DNA of 64,000 nt from an uncultured bacterium (lineage in GTDB: Bacteria; Cyanobacteriota; Vampirovibrionia; Gastranaerophilales; Gastranaerophilaceae), in the NCBI GenBank assembly GCA_949288725.1, contig CASELF010000056.1, positions 1 to 64,000 of the forward strand, written 5' to 3'. The first letter of the stretch is position 1. Every line of letters starts with the position of its first letter. Under the pieces are notes generated by a model. The model had not been told where the DNA came from, did no database searches, and saw nothing but the letters and a program-made list of their open reading frames with translations. A program made the translations under genes and the position numbers. This document shows positions 34,088 through 43,327 of this stretch, one piece after another.

Positions 34088-34165
34088 ACTAAATTATGTG
34101 TTAAAATAATGACAAAGGTAAAAAAAGTATTAAAAACAAACCATAGTAGAATGGATAGAGGTAAT

Positions 34166-34411
34166 ATGGCAGGTTTAGTAAATTTTTTATCAAATGCATT
34201 GCTTCCACAGCAAAATATCGGAACAACAGCACCGGTTGTAACACATACAACTGGCAGCAATCCGTTCAGCAACAATCCTTTTGTAAATTACAACGGGAAT
34301 CGTTACGGACAATATTATGCACAAAATAAACCCGTTAAAGGCGGATATTTTGCAGGCTATTACAATGGTAAACAAAATATTGTTGGCAGAAGGTTATTTA
34401 TAGAGATTTAG
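34166..34411 (+). CDS. Unknown 81-aa Asn/Tyr/Gly-rich protein
   Basis: The protein starts MAGLVNFLSNALLPQQN and then becomes rich in Asn, Tyr, Gly and Gln (NNPFVNYNGNRYGQYY, GGYFAGYYNG), ending with a basic stretch. I recognise no family. The start at 34166 is chosen because AGAGG lies 6 bp upstream, while the ATG codons at 34109 and 34151 have none. The first 15 residues are hydrophobic but lack a signal-peptide shape. It stands alone, divergent from the purD-like gene. Confidence 0.55.
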   Translation: MAGLVNFLSNALLPQQNIGTTAPVVTHTTGSNPFSNNPFVNYNGNRYGQYYAQNKPVKGGYFAGYYNGKQNIVGRRLFIEI

Positions 34412-34460
34412 GGTAAAAACATATAATATATTCCCGGTAAAAGGGTAAAATTTGCAAAAT

Positions 34461-34492
34461 AAACCATACTATAAAAAGTATGGTTTTATTTT
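34461..34492. terminator. Terminator between the 81-aa gene and cysK
   Basis: A 10-bp stem AAACCATACT / AGTATGGTTT with loop ATAAAA, followed by TATTTTTTA on the + strand and TATTTTG on the minus strand; it lies between convergent genes. Confidence 0.88.
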
Positions 34493-34505
34493 TTATCTAC
34501 CTTAA

Positions 34506-35423
34506 TTATTCCCATATTCCGCAACTTAAATAATGATCACCACAATCAGGAATAACTGTTACAATATTCTTCCCCTTATTTTCTTCTCTTTTAGAAAGTT
34601 CAACACTGGCAAAAATATTTGCTGCACCTGAAATTCCTGATAAAATTCCTTCTTTTTTAGGAAGAATTTTTGTCATTTCAATAGCATCGTCATCTTTTAC
34701 CGGAATAATCTCATCCGTTAACTCTGCATCATAATTTGCCGGAACAAAATTTGCACCTATTCCCTGCAGAGCATGCGAAGAAGCAGGCTTGCCCGCTAAA
34801 ACCTGAGAATTATACGGTTCAACTGCAACTATTTTAATATCTTTGTTCTTGCTTTTTAGCCCCTTTGCAATTCCTGAAATTGTTCCACCTGTTCCGACAC
34901 CTGCAACAAAAATATCAACATGCCCCTTCATATCCTCCCAAATTTCTTCTGATGTTGTCAGATAATGAGCCTTTGGATTTGAAGGATTGTCAAATTGAGA
35001 TGGGATGAACGAATCCGGATTTTCCTTGCTTAACTGGATTGCTTTGTCAACAGCACCTTTCATGCCTTCTTGAGCAGGTGTCAAAACAAGTTCTGCACCG
35101 TACGCCTTTAATAACATTCTTCTTTCCAAACTCATGGATTCTGGCATTGTCAAAATTATTCTATATCCTCTAACCGCGCAAATCATAGCAAGACCAATCC
35201 CTGTATTTCCGCTTGTTGGTTCTATTATTAAAGTATTTTTACCAATTTTACCTTCTTTTTCGGCATCCAAAATCATCTGCAATGCAGCCCTGTCTTTTAT
35301 TGAATTTGCAGGATTAAAATATTCCAACTTAGCAAATACATTTGCGCCTCCGGAATTTAATCTGTTTATTTTCACCATCGGAGTTCTTCCTACAAGTTGA
35401 GTTAAATCATTTGCTAATGTCAT
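34506..35423 (-). CDS. cysK: Cysteine synthase A
   Basis: CysK makes cysteine from O-acetylserine and sulfide with PLP. The 305-aa protein has the PLP lysine in NPANSIKDRAA, the substrate loop PTSGNTGIGLA, the phosphate loop GVGTGGTISGIAKGL and the ending VTVIPDCGDHYLS. Length matches the family. AAGGGGG lies just upstream. It is divergent from the Fe-S scaffold-like gene, which suggests (context only) a link between cysteine supply and iron-sulfur handling. The gene for serine acetyltransferase is not present. Confidence 0.96.
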   Translation of the reverse strand: MTLANDLTQLVGRTPMVKINRLNSGGANVFAKLEYFNPANSIKDRAALQMILDAEKEGKIGKNTLIIEPTSGNTGIGLAMICAVRGYRIILTMPESMSLERRMLLKAYGAELVLTPAQEGMKGAVDKAIQLSKENPDSFIPSQFDNPSNPKAHYLTTSEEIWEDMKGHVDIFVAGVGTGGTISGIAKGLKSKNKDIKIVAVEPYNSQVLAGKPASSHALQGIGANFVPANYDAELTDEIIPVKDDDAIEMTKILPKKEGILSGISGAANIFASVELSKREENKGKNIVTVIPDCGDHYLSCGIWE

Positions 35424-35491
35424 ATTTTTCTACCCCCTTCAATATTACCTAAAACAATCAATATCAAGTGTTTTATAATAATCAGTTTATC

Positions 35492-35520
35492 TTGACGAAA
35501 GTATTTTAGCAAGTTACAAT
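35492..35520 (+). promoter_or_regulatory. Promoter of the Fe-S scaffold-like / GGGtGRT pair
   Basis: TTGACG (35492-35497), 17 bp, TACAAT (35515-35520), a near-consensus strong promoter 31 bp upstream of the first ATG, with GAAGGGAG as ribosome site. Confidence 0.8.
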
Positions 35521-35551
35521 CTAGTTGTATATAAGGTGAAGGGAGTAGAAA

Positions 35552-36253
35552 ATGACTAATATACAAGTTTCACAAGAAATTCAAGAAAAATGCTGCGTAG
35601 CACGCGGTGTAAAAGGAGTACCTGCTCCAATTCCTCAAGAAGGAGAATGGACAAAGTGTAAAGAAATTAAAGACATTTCAGGTCTAACACACGGTTGCGG
35701 CTGCTGTGCACCTCAACAAGGTACTTGTAAATTAACATTAAACGTAAAAAATGGTATTATCCAAGAAGCACTAGTTGAAACAATTGGTTGCTCAGGCATG
35801 ACTCACTCTGCTGCAATGGCTGGTGAAATTCTTCCTGGTAAAACAATTTTAGAAGCATTAAATACTGACCTTGTATGTGATGCTATTAACGTTGCAATGA
35901 GAGAATTATTCTTGCAAATCGTTTATGGTAGAACTCAAACTGCATTTTCTGAAAACGGTTTACCTGTAGGTGCAGGTCTTGAAGATTTAGGTAAAGGTTT
36001 ATGCTCTATGTGTGGTACTATCCACTCAACTAAACAAAAAGGTGTAAGATATCTTTCATTAACTGAAGGTTACATCCTTGAACTTGGTTTGGATAAAAAT
36101 GATGAAGTTATCGGTTATAAATTCGTAAACCTTGGAAAAGTAATGGATGCAATCAAGAAAGGTGTTGATCCTAAAGAAGCTTACGAAAAGAATATCGGTA
36201 CTTATGGCAGATATGCTGATGCTGTTAAATATATCGATCCTCGTAAAGAATAA
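35552..36253 (+). CDS. Iron-sulfur cluster scaffold-like protein, partner of GGGtGRT
   Basis: The 233-aa protein has many Cys in a NifU/IscU-like setting: CC near residue 14, GCGCCAPQQGTC (about 49-60), ETIGCSGMTHS (about 77) and GLCSMCGTIHS (about 151). It is followed 66 bp later by the GGGtGRT gene, a pairing I know from anaerobic gut bacteria where this protein is annotated as Fe-S scaffold-like. Function is not established. Codon choice (many GGT, GCT, GTA) and the strong promoter suggest high expression. Divergent from cysK. Confidence 0.85.
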   Translation: MTNIQVSQEIQEKCCVARGVKGVPAPIPQEGEWTKCKEIKDISGLTHGCGCCAPQQGTCKLTLNVKNGIIQEALVETIGCSGMTHSAAMAGEILPGKTILEALNTDLVCDAINVAMRELFLQIVYGRTQTAFSENGLPVGAGLEDLGKGLCSMCGTIHSTKQKGVRYLSLTEGYILELGLDKNDEVIGYKFVNLGKVMDAIKKGVDPKEAYEKNIGTYGRYADAVKYIDPRKE

Positions 36254-36319
36254 TTAACGTGAGCCGGTAATAACTTGGCTTAATGTAACAAGTAAGAAAT
36301 TAAGAAAAGGAAAATAAAG

Positions 36320-37324
36320 ATGACAGTAAATTTTGAAGGAAAAGATAGACGTGAATCTACTTTGAAAAAAGTTTTACCTGAATATGGGTTCAAAAACTTA
36401 GAAGAAGCTCGCGATTTATGCTTATCAAAAGGCATTGACGTTGATGCTATAGTAAAAGGTATTCAACCAATCGCATTTGATAATGCTTCTTGGGCTTACA
36501 CATTGGGCTGTGCAATAGCCATTAAAAAAGGTATTAAAAACGCGGCTGATGCTGCAGAAGCAATCGGTATCGGATTACAAGCATTCGCAGTACCAGGTTC
36601 AGTTGGTGATACAAGAAAAGTTGGTCTTGGTCACGGTAATTTAGGCGCTATGCTTTTAAGAGAAGAAACAAAATGTTTCTGCTTCTTAGCTGGTCACGAA
36701 TCATTTGCAGCTGCTGAAGGTGCTATTGGTATTGCTAGAAACGCTAACAAAGTTAGAAAAGAACCTTTAAGAGTTATCTTAAACGGTCTTGGTAAAGATG
36801 CTGCTTATATTATTGCAAGAATCAACGGTTTTACTGCTGTTGAAACTGAATATGATTATAAAACAGGCGAATTAAAGATTACAAAAGAAATTCCATTCTC
36901 AGATGGTGAAAGAGCAAAAGTAAGATGCTATGGTGCTGATGATGTATCTGAAGGTGTTGCTATTATGATTAAAGAAGGTGTTGATGTATCTATCACAGGT
37001 AACTCAACTAACCCTACAAGATTCCAACACCCTGTTGCAGGTACTTATAAGAAATGGTGCTGGGAAAACGGAAGAAAATACTTCTCAGTAGCATCTGGTG
37101 GTGGTACTGGACGTACTCTTCACCCTGATAACGTTGCTGCAGGTCCTGCTTCTTACGGTATGACTGATACTATGGGAAGAATGCACGGTGATGCTCAATT
37201 CGCAGGTTCATCTTCTGTTCCTGCTCACGTTGAAATGATGGGCGTTATCGGTATGGGCAACAACCCTATGGTTGGTGCTACTGTTGCTTGTGCAGTTGCA
37301 GTTGCTGAAGCAATGAACAAATAA
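36320..37324 (+). CDS. GGGtGRT protein
   Basis: The 334-aa protein contains the name-giving ASGGGTGRTLHPDN at about residue 262, plus GLGHGNLGAMLLREE and the Gly/Ala-rich ending GMGNNPMVGATVACAV. The family is widespread in anaerobes and has no established function; it occurs next to the Fe-S scaffold-like protein, as here. No signal peptide. Ribosome site AAAAGGAAA. Codon use resembles highly expressed genes. A terminator follows that serves both this gene and the convergent neighbour. Confidence 0.9.
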   Translation: MTVNFEGKDRRESTLKKVLPEYGFKNLEEARDLCLSKGIDVDAIVKGIQPIAFDNASWAYTLGCAIAIKKGIKNAADAAEAIGIGLQAFAVPGSVGDTRKVGLGHGNLGAMLLREETKCFCFLAGHESFAAAEGAIGIARNANKVRKEPLRVILNGLGKDAAYIIARINGFTAVETEYDYKTGELKITKEIPFSDGERAKVRCYGADDVSEGVAIMIKEGVDVSITGNSTNPTRFQHPVAGTYKKWCWENGRKYFSVASGGGTGRTLHPDNVAAGPASYGMTDTMGRMHGDAQFAGSSSVPAHVEMMGVIGMGNNPMVGATVACAVAVAEAMNK

Positions 37325-37348
37325 TTATATCGGTTAAAACGATAAAAA

Positions 37349-37378
37349 ACAGGAGTAATTTATACTCCTGTTTTTTTT
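37349..37378. terminator. Terminator between GGGtGRT gene and nucleotidyltransferase
   Basis: A 9-bp stem ACAGGAGTA / TACTCCTGT with a 5-nt loop, T-run on the + strand and AAAAAA (T on minus) on the other side; it lies between convergent genes. Confidence 0.9.
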
Positions 37379-37417
37379 ATAATAATTTATAATATTATTC
37401 GGTATTAACCTGAATTT

Positions 37418-38422
37418 TTAAGCAGTAACCACTATATCTTTTTCTAATGAAACATTACCGCTGGCAAACGATGTTTGTTGAACAGGTAATACAATACAAT
37501 TATCCAACTCTGATCCCGGTTTAATCTCTGCATTATCAAGAACAATACAACTTTTTAAAGTAACATACTCACCAATCTTGCAGTTATTGCCAATGACATT
37601 ATTACCCAAAACTCGCAAATTATTCGGAAGTTTTGAATTTCCACATACATAACTTCCTAAATTAGTTTTAGTAATATTTCCATGTTTAATTTGGCAAACA
37701 CCGTTAAAAACGTCCTGAACTGATTGTTTGTACTGAGAAATCGTTCCAATATCATTCCAATATTCGCTCACAGTGAAAGTATTAATTTGTCCTTCTTCCA
37801 ACAACTTTGGAAACACATTTTTGGCAAAATCATAAAATGTATTTTCCGGAATATAGTCAAAAATTTTGTAATTAAAAATATAAATCCCTGTATTAATTAA
37901 ATTACTTTTAGCCTCCTCAACAGCAGGCTTTTCTTGAAATTCTTTGATATAACCTTTTTCATCAGTCACAACTACCCCAAAATTTGAAACCAAATCGTGA
38001 GGAATTTCCTTCACTCCAATAGTTGCAATTGCGCCTGAATTTTTATGAATTTCAATACCTTTTTTAAGATCTGCAGTTGTTAAAATATCACCAGACATAA
38101 CAATAAAATCTTCACCTGCATCAAAAAAGTATTGACATTTTTTCACTCCGCCGGCAGTACCGGAGAGTTTATCTTCTTTGATATAGTTAAAATTTATACC
38201 CAAATCATTGCTTTTATACCGTTCAACAATTTGATTTGATAAATAATAGGTATTAGAAATAATATCCTCAACTCCTATTTCCTTCAACTGAGAAAGAATA
38301 ATGTCCATAATCGGAATATTCATAATAGAAATTAAAGGCTTTGGCATAACCAAAGTAATGGGTTCTAAACGAGAGCCCATCCCTGCTGCCATTACCATTG
38401 CTTTCATTTTATTCATCTTCAT
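37418..38422 (-). CDS. Sugar nucleotidyltransferase (mannose-1-phosphate guanylyltransferase-like)
   Basis: The 334-aa protein has the N-terminal pyrophosphorylase signature MAAGMGSRLEPITLVMPKPL, the sugar/Mg segment VMSGDILTT, then FQEKPA, NTGIYIF and WNDIGTISQY. The C-terminal 90 residues carry hexapeptide-type beta-helix repeats (NNVIGNNCKIGEYVTLKSC). Such enzymes activate sugar-1-phosphates to NDP-sugars for glycans; the base and sugar are uncertain. It is the last gene of a minus-strand run starting at 42349, 28 bp after the pseudopilin-like gene. Confidence 0.9.
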   Translation of the reverse strand: MKMNKMKAMVMAAGMGSRLEPITLVMPKPLISIMNIPIMDIILSQLKEIGVEDIISNTYYLSNQIVERYKSNDLGINFNYIKEDKLSGTAGGVKKCQYFFDAGEDFIVMSGDILTTADLKKGIEIHKNSGAIATIGVKEIPHDLVSNFGVVVTDEKGYIKEFQEKPAVEEAKSNLINTGIYIFNYKIFDYIPENTFYDFAKNVFPKLLEEGQINTFTVSEYWNDIGTISQYKQSVQDVFNGVCQIKHGNITKTNLGSYVCGNSKLPNNLRVLGNNVIGNNCKIGEYVTLKSCIVLDNAEIKPGSELDNCIVLPVQQTSFASGNVSLEKDIVVTA

Positions 38423-38450
38423 CTACGAAAACCTATCAACTAAAATTGTA

Positions 38451-39206
38451 CTACCAAGGATAATTTTTATCAACAACCCAAGCATTTTGTTTTAACACTG
38501 CTAAACATGCACTTCCGACACCAAATCCGTTGTCAGATTGAATTGATTTCTTGTTGCAACCATCTTCGAAATCTTCACTGATTAAATCACTGTAAGGGTG
38601 AGCATCATGCGGAATTCCACATTTATCAACCCCACCCAAGTGTATTCCGCTATAGGTTAAAAATTTGTCATATTCTGAAGTCTTGCATAAATCAGGATGA
38701 TGTTCAGTATTGTATATTGAAAATACAAAAACATCCTGTCCCAAAATATTTGGCTTAACTTTACCATTTACATCCACAATTAAAGTCACAATATCATTTT
38801 TATCCTTATTAAACCCAACAACAGAACCATCAGTTAAAATTACACTATACAAAGATTTATTAAAATAAGAACTACCTTTCAAATCCTTATACTGAGGCGA
38901 ATTCCAACAACTATCCTGACTGCCTTTGCAGTACATATCAATTCTCAGATACGGGGTGAAATATTTTTCTGCAAACAGATTTATCGGCATATCAATTTTA
39001 AAATTCCCCATATCTTCATTATGAACCATAGAAGATATTCTTGACGCTTGAATCAATTCAGCATAAATATTCTTCAGTTTGGTAACCGCAACCTTCTGCA
39101 TAGAAATACTATAAAAATGGCAAACCGAAAACCCAAAAATAATCACCAAAACTATTACAATTATCACCGATAATATTGCACGATTAAATTTTCCGTCTAT
39201 TCCCAT
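38451..39206 (-). CDS. Pseudopilin-like membrane-anchored protein
   Basis: The 251-aa protein has a short basic head (MGIDGKFNRA), one strong membrane helix (residues 11-33), a helical continuation, and a globular part with seven or so Cys. The segment VDVNGKVKPNILGQDVFVFSI recalls type IV pilin-like proteins, where NG...PN..G.D...F is a common C-terminal element. The canonical prepilin cleavage motif (G-F-T-L-x-E) is missing, so it may be a minor or non-processed member. It is 28 bp behind the LipM-like gene. Confidence 0.65.
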   Translation of the reverse strand: MGIDGKFNRAILSVIIVIVLVIIFGFSVCHFYSISMQKVAVTKLKNIYAELIQASRISSMVHNEDMGNFKIDMPINLFAEKYFTPYLRIDMYCKGSQDSCWNSPQYKDLKGSSYFNKSLYSVILTDGSVVGFNKDKNDIVTLIVDVNGKVKPNILGQDVFVFSIYNTEHHPDLCKTSEYDKFLTYSGIHLGGVDKCGIPHDAHPYSDLISEDFEDGCNKKSIQSDNGFGVGSACLAVLKQNAWVVDKNYPW

Positions 39207-39233
39207 TTTTATAACACTCCTGATTATTTCTGA

Positions 39234-39881
39234 TTATGAACTTAGTATTTCAATTATTTTTTCTTTTGTCAAATTTTTATCAATTTCTTTTATTGTAGTA
39301 ATACTATTTGTATCAATTTCCTCATTAAAAATATCTTCTAAAAGTTTTTTATCGTAATCGTACAAAATAGAACCGTGTTGAAGAATATAACCATTCTTGC
39401 GACACTGAGCAGAACCTATAAGTTTTTTGTTTTGATAACACAAATCAGCCCCTGTTGACAATAACATACAATAATCAAACTTAGTTTTTATTGCCTTAGA
39501 AGTTCCAAAATCAAGTTCTATCCCAAGCCTTTTAAATTTATCAATAAGAATTTGAGAAATTTCCTTGTAAGACGAAACAACATGTTCCCCATTTTCAAGA
39601 TATGAAACAGGACACACAAAACTGTATGTTATCTCATTATCATGCAAAAGTGCTCTTCCTCCGGTCAATCTTCTTACAACATCAATATTATGCTTTTTCA
39701 AAATTTCATAATTTATGAAATCATCTTTTTGGTTTCTACCCAAAGAAACACATGCCGGAGACCACCCATATAATCTAAATATAGGAGTTTTAAGTTGTCT
39801 TGCTATAGCCGAATCCAAAATTTCAGCATCTATTGCCATATTACGCTCACCGGTATTAGAGCGGTACGGAATCATCTCCAT
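39234..39881 (-). CDS. Lipoate/octanoate transferase family protein (LipM/LplA-like)
   Basis: The 215-aa protein has the family motifs NMAIDAEIL, RRLTGGRALLHDNEITYS, and KKLIGSAQCRKNGYILQHGS. A Cys in DYCMLLSTGADL is at the place of the LipM acyl-acceptor Cys, which favours octanoyltransferase over ligase. These proteins attach octanoyl or lipoyl groups to E2/GcvH-type domains. The start at 39881 is chosen from GGAG 6 bp upstream; the frame opens further upstream at 39926. It overlaps the end of the preceding gene by 26 bp. At 215 aa it is shorter than typical LipM (about 270). Confidence 0.85.
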   Translation of the reverse strand: MEMIPYRSNTGERNMAIDAEILDSAIARQLKTPIFRLYGWSPACVSLGRNQKDDFINYEILKKHNIDVVRRLTGGRALLHDNEITYSFVCPVSYLENGEHVVSSYKEISQILIDKFKRLGIELDFGTSKAIKTKFDYCMLLSTGADLCYQNKKLIGSAQCRKNGYILQHGSILYDYDKKLLEDIFNEEIDTNSITTIKEIDKNLTKEKIIEILSS

Positions 39882-41535
39882 AATAATCTCCATAATCATA
39901 ATCACTATGAATTGAATATCCGCCATCTAATTGTGGAGGTTTGATTTCATCCAAAGGCATAAGACCTGATGTATCTATTGCATTTTGAGGCTTTGGTTTT
40001 TGCTGAACAGGTTTTAGTGGCTCTGTCTGTTCCGTAGTTTGAGTTTGAGCATTATTATCAGGCTCAGATTTTGCATCAGACTTAGACTTTTCCTTTGATT
40101 TTGATCTAAAATTAAATTTTGATTTTAAACTATCATCTTCATTTTTAACGGATTCAGCCTGTGCTTGCTGAGCTTGACCTTCTCTTTCAGGATGCAAAAA
40201 TATTAAATGCTCATTAACTTTATTTTTCTTTGCAGGTTTTTCTGCCTTCTCTTTTTTTTCAGATTTAACTTTCTTTTTTGATTTTCCAGAACCATCACCA
40301 CTAACCTCAGATTCATCCTGTTCTAAATTTGAAGACAATCCTGTAACTTTGTTTGTATTAGGTTCTTTATTATTCTCCGCAATGTTCAATTTGTTATGTT
40401 CATAATCTCTTAGTTGAACATTATGATTATCAACATTATTATCTACGGTATCTAGCTCCTGCGCAATTGGTAATACTTTTGCATTATTCATTTCTGTATT
40501 TGTATTATCATTTGCTGTAGCATTCGCATCTTTATTTGCATTTTCTGTATATTTTTCTACATTTTGAACAGTTTGAGCATATTCTTCATTTTGCTTTTGT
40601 GAATCGGCAGTTTCCGTTGTTTTCTTTTCACCATTTTCTCTTGCTACTAATTCATTTTCAAATTGTAAAAGAGTTTCATTTCCTACAAATTGTTCTAAGG
40701 CAGCACGTTTTGACAAGAATTCAGATTTTGCGGTTCTTTGCTTGTCCAGAGAGGTTCTATAATAAGCATCTGTTATTACAACTAATTCTCTTGGGGCATT
40801 ATTTGCTTGAGCATATTCAAACTTTGACCTGCGTTCATCCACCAACTCATTCACCATCTCAAGCTGCTTTTTAGCACTCATATAGTCGTAATACAAATCA
40901 ACAGTTCTTTGCTGCAAGTCCTCAACTTTTCTGATTAAAATAATCATATCAGCATCGTTAACTCTTGTATATTTGTAATTTAGAGCCTTGGTATCCTGTG
41001 TCATAATTCCTAAAACATTACCACTTATTAAAGATGTTCCGGCAATCAAAGGATTACCTATACTTGCACCAACAAGTGTAGACATGCTGGCTATTGTTGT
41101 TAATATTTTTTTAATAGATTTTTCATCAGGTTTATCCGCATCAGGATTTGCTAATTTGTATAATGCAAAATTTATTGTATCACTTTGCATAGCAGCGCCC
41201 TGCCATAACAAAGACAAATCTGAAAGCATATCTTGTCCGTCATAATCTAATTCCTTAGAAATTTCTTTTGACATTCTTTTCAAATCTAAATCTGCATAAG
41301 TATAATCTGCAATTTCCGCTTCTCTTGAATTATCAACTCTTGCATAGGCTTTTTCTGTCACTGCAGACTTATCTTCTTCTGCTTGAATGTATTGTGTTTC
41401 AGGCAAATCTGATATTCCGACTCTGAATGCAGGCGGCTTTGGGAACTCAACATCAGGCAATATTTCTGCCGAAAAAGATGGTAATATAGTCATTGCTGTA
41501 ATTAGAGAATATAATAAAATTTTATTTCTTAGCAT
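39856..41535 (-). CDS. TolC-like coiled-coil envelope protein with long disordered tail
   Basis: The 559-aa protein has a signal peptide (MLRNKILLYSLITAMTILP, cleavage near SFSA), a glycine-rich hydrophobic stretch at about 150-175, and a helical hairpin at about 190-290 resembling half of an outer membrane efflux protein (YYDYMSAKKQLEMVNEL, then RTAKSEFLSKRAALEQFVG). Residues 300-559 are Lys/Glu/Gln/Asn-rich and probably disordered. The first 300 residues are related to the 275-aa protein just upstream. The start overlaps that gene by 14 bp. Export to the envelope is likely; function unknown. Confidence 0.75.
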   Translation of the reverse strand: MLRNKILLYSLITAMTILPSFSAEILPDVEFPKPPAFRVGISDLPETQYIQAEEDKSAVTEKAYARVDNSREAEIADYTYADLDLKRMSKEISKELDYDGQDMLSDLSLLWQGAAMQSDTINFALYKLANPDADKPDEKSIKKILTTIASMSTLVGASIGNPLIAGTSLISGNVLGIMTQDTKALNYKYTRVNDADMIILIRKVEDLQQRTVDLYYDYMSAKKQLEMVNELVDERRSKFEYAQANNAPRELVVITDAYYRTSLDKQRTAKSEFLSKRAALEQFVGNETLLQFENELVARENGEKKTTETADSQKQNEEYAQTVQNVEKYTENANKDANATANDNTNTEMNNAKVLPIAQELDTVDNNVDNHNVQLRDYEHNKLNIAENNKEPNTNKVTGLSSNLEQDESEVSGDGSGKSKKKVKSEKKEKAEKPAKKNKVNEHLIFLHPEREGQAQQAQAESVKNEDDSLKSKFNFRSKSKEKSKSDAKSEPDNNAQTQTTEQTEPLKPVQQKPKPQNAIDTSGLMPLDEIKPPQLDGGYSIHSDYDYGDYYGDDSVPL

Positions 41536-42349
41536 TATTACCTCCCACCAAAGCAGAATTATAATCGTACTGATACATATTCAGATTATCTACAACTTTC
41601 TTTCCTGCTAAACGTTGTAATTCCAAATGATATTTCTTTGCCATTTGCTCATACTTTAACTCTTCTACTTGCATATCCTTATACATTGCAGAAGAAATCG
41701 CAATTTCTAAAAAGTCTTCTTCATCCATAGCCTTTACATAGTTCTTGCTGTAAAGCATTTCTCTGGAGCGAATTTCCTTTAACTGAGATAATGTGTTTTT
41801 GTAATTATAATAAGCGTTAATAATTTTATCCTGTAAATTTTCAACAAGTCCTGCAAGTTCAATCAATTCCGTATCAGTCAAAGGCACTTCTTGTGGAATA
41901 TTTTTTCTATTAATCAAGTTCTGAACCATTCTCCCTGCCGCATAACTGCCTGACTGAATTGCATAATCAGCACCAATCAAAGCAGGAGCAAGCGCTGCAC
42001 CTGATACAATAGCAGAAAGAGTTTTTGCCATCAATGAAGAATGTATTCTTCTCTGACTTTCTGGTGTAGATAGTTTTTTCAGCGCAAAACCTATTACCTG
42101 ATTGTTTTCAACAGTTCCTTTCCAAAGATTATCAATATCTTCCATATCTTTTTCTTTTTGCAGTTTAACTATTTCATCCATAATTTCCTGCTCACTGATA
42201 ACCAATGAACCTTGTTCCTTACAATCAACTTTTGGCAATTCAATTTTTGCCTGCTCAACATTTCCAAGTTGAACTTCATCCCCAAATGTCATGCCGGAAG
42301 TTAGAACTAAGATACCAACTATCCCTATTATAAATTTTACACTTCTCAT
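41522..42349 (-). CDS. TolC-like coiled-coil envelope protein, short paralog
   Basis: The 275-aa protein starts with a signal peptide (MRSVKFIIGIVGILVLTSG, cleavage near TFGD). It then repeats the plan of the next gene: NLWKGT with FALKKLSTPES, a small-residue hydrophobic stretch, and a helical hairpin (AYYNYKNTLSQLKEIRSRE ... YHLELQRLAG). It lacks the long tail. The start at 42349 is set by the signal peptide; a longer frame to 42583 would overlap the divergent TPR gene. It heads the five-gene minus-strand run down to 37418. Confidence 0.75.
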   Translation of the reverse strand: MRSVKFIIGIVGILVLTSGMTFGDEVQLGNVEQAKIELPKVDCKEQGSLVISEQEIMDEIVKLQKEKDMEDIDNLWKGTVENNQVIGFALKKLSTPESQRRIHSSLMAKTLSAIVSGAALAPALIGADYAIQSGSYAAGRMVQNLINRKNIPQEVPLTDTELIELAGLVENLQDKIINAYYNYKNTLSQLKEIRSREMLYSKNYVKAMDEEDFLEIAISSAMYKDMQVEELKYEQMAKKYHLELQRLAGKKVVDNLNMYQYDYNSALVGGNNAKK

Positions 42350-42466
42350 AATAAAGTTATACCACAAGTACAAGAATAAATCCAATGGTTGATTAATCTT
42401 TAAATCTCTTGATTGTTCAACAAAACACAAATAAAACCTACAATAAACAAGAAGAGGTAAGAAGAG

Positions 42467-43234
42467 TTGAGTAGTAGTAAAACTAAGTCGTGTTATATGA
42501 GTCCCCTTGTTTCTAAAAGCGTTTCTAATAACACCTTCAAACAAAAAGGGGATGTTTTTAAGGCAAAAAAATCTTACAAACAAGCAGTTTCTAATTATTT
42601 GAATGCCCTATTAACAGACAGAAATAATGCTGAAATATATTTTTCACTTGGAGTTTGTTATAAAAATCAAGACAAACTTGATAAAGCTATCGAAAATCTA
42701 GAAAAAGCAGTTCTGCTTGATTCAGATAACTACGAATATTTTTATGAATTAGGACTCTGCCACTTAAAAAATGAAGTTCCATGTAAAGCAATCAAATGCT
42801 TTATTCAGGCAATTCAACTTGAACCTGAAAATCCTGAAATTATTTATCATCTTGGACTAGCCCATGAACAATGTGAAGAACCCGATATGGCGATGATGAT
42901 TTATCAAAAATTAATAGAAAATTCACCAACATATTTAAGCGCCTATTTAAGAAAATCATATCTTCTGTCTAAAATGGGCTTATATTCACAAGCATTAAAT
43001 CTATATCTTAACGCTCTCAAAATAAACCCTAATTACACCAAAATTTATTCCGAAATCGGAATGTGCTTTGACAAATTAGGGAAATCTAAAGAAGCAAAAA
43101 GATATTACCGCAAATTTCTATCAGCCCAACCAAATGATGAAAATGCCATAAACATTATGCACAGAATTGAAAATTTGAGAAAATTAAAACCTCAAGTCAA
43201 TACTATAGAAAAATCTAAACTTTCTATAGTCTAA
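42467..43234 (+). CDS. TPR protein
   Basis: The 255-aa protein is built almost wholly of tetratricopeptide repeats from about residue 25 (KQAVSNYLNALLTDRNNAE, KLDKAIENLEKAVLLDSDN, CKAIKCFIQAIQLEPENPE, LYSQALNLYLNALKINPNY). It has no signal peptide, so should act in the cytoplasm as a binding scaffold. The start is TTG at 42467, with AGAGG 8-9 bp upstream; an ATG at 42497 has no ribosome site. Divergent from the TolC-like pair. Confidence 0.85.
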   Translation: MSSSKTKSCYMSPLVSKSVSNNTFKQKGDVFKAKKSYKQAVSNYLNALLTDRNNAEIYFSLGVCYKNQDKLDKAIENLEKAVLLDSDNYEYFYELGLCHLKNEVPCKAIKCFIQAIQLEPENPEIIYHLGLAHEQCEEPDMAMMIYQKLIENSPTYLSAYLRKSYLLSKMGLYSQALNLYLNALKINPNYTKIYSEIGMCFDKLGKSKEAKRYYRKFLSAQPNDENAINIMHRIENLRKLKPQVNTIEKSKLSIV

Positions 43235-43327
43235 CTTCAGATAAATATTTTAATATTATTGGATGATGTGAGAGATTTTAATTTTCAATAGAATATTTAA
43301 TGTAAAAGAGGATATGAAATTTACATT

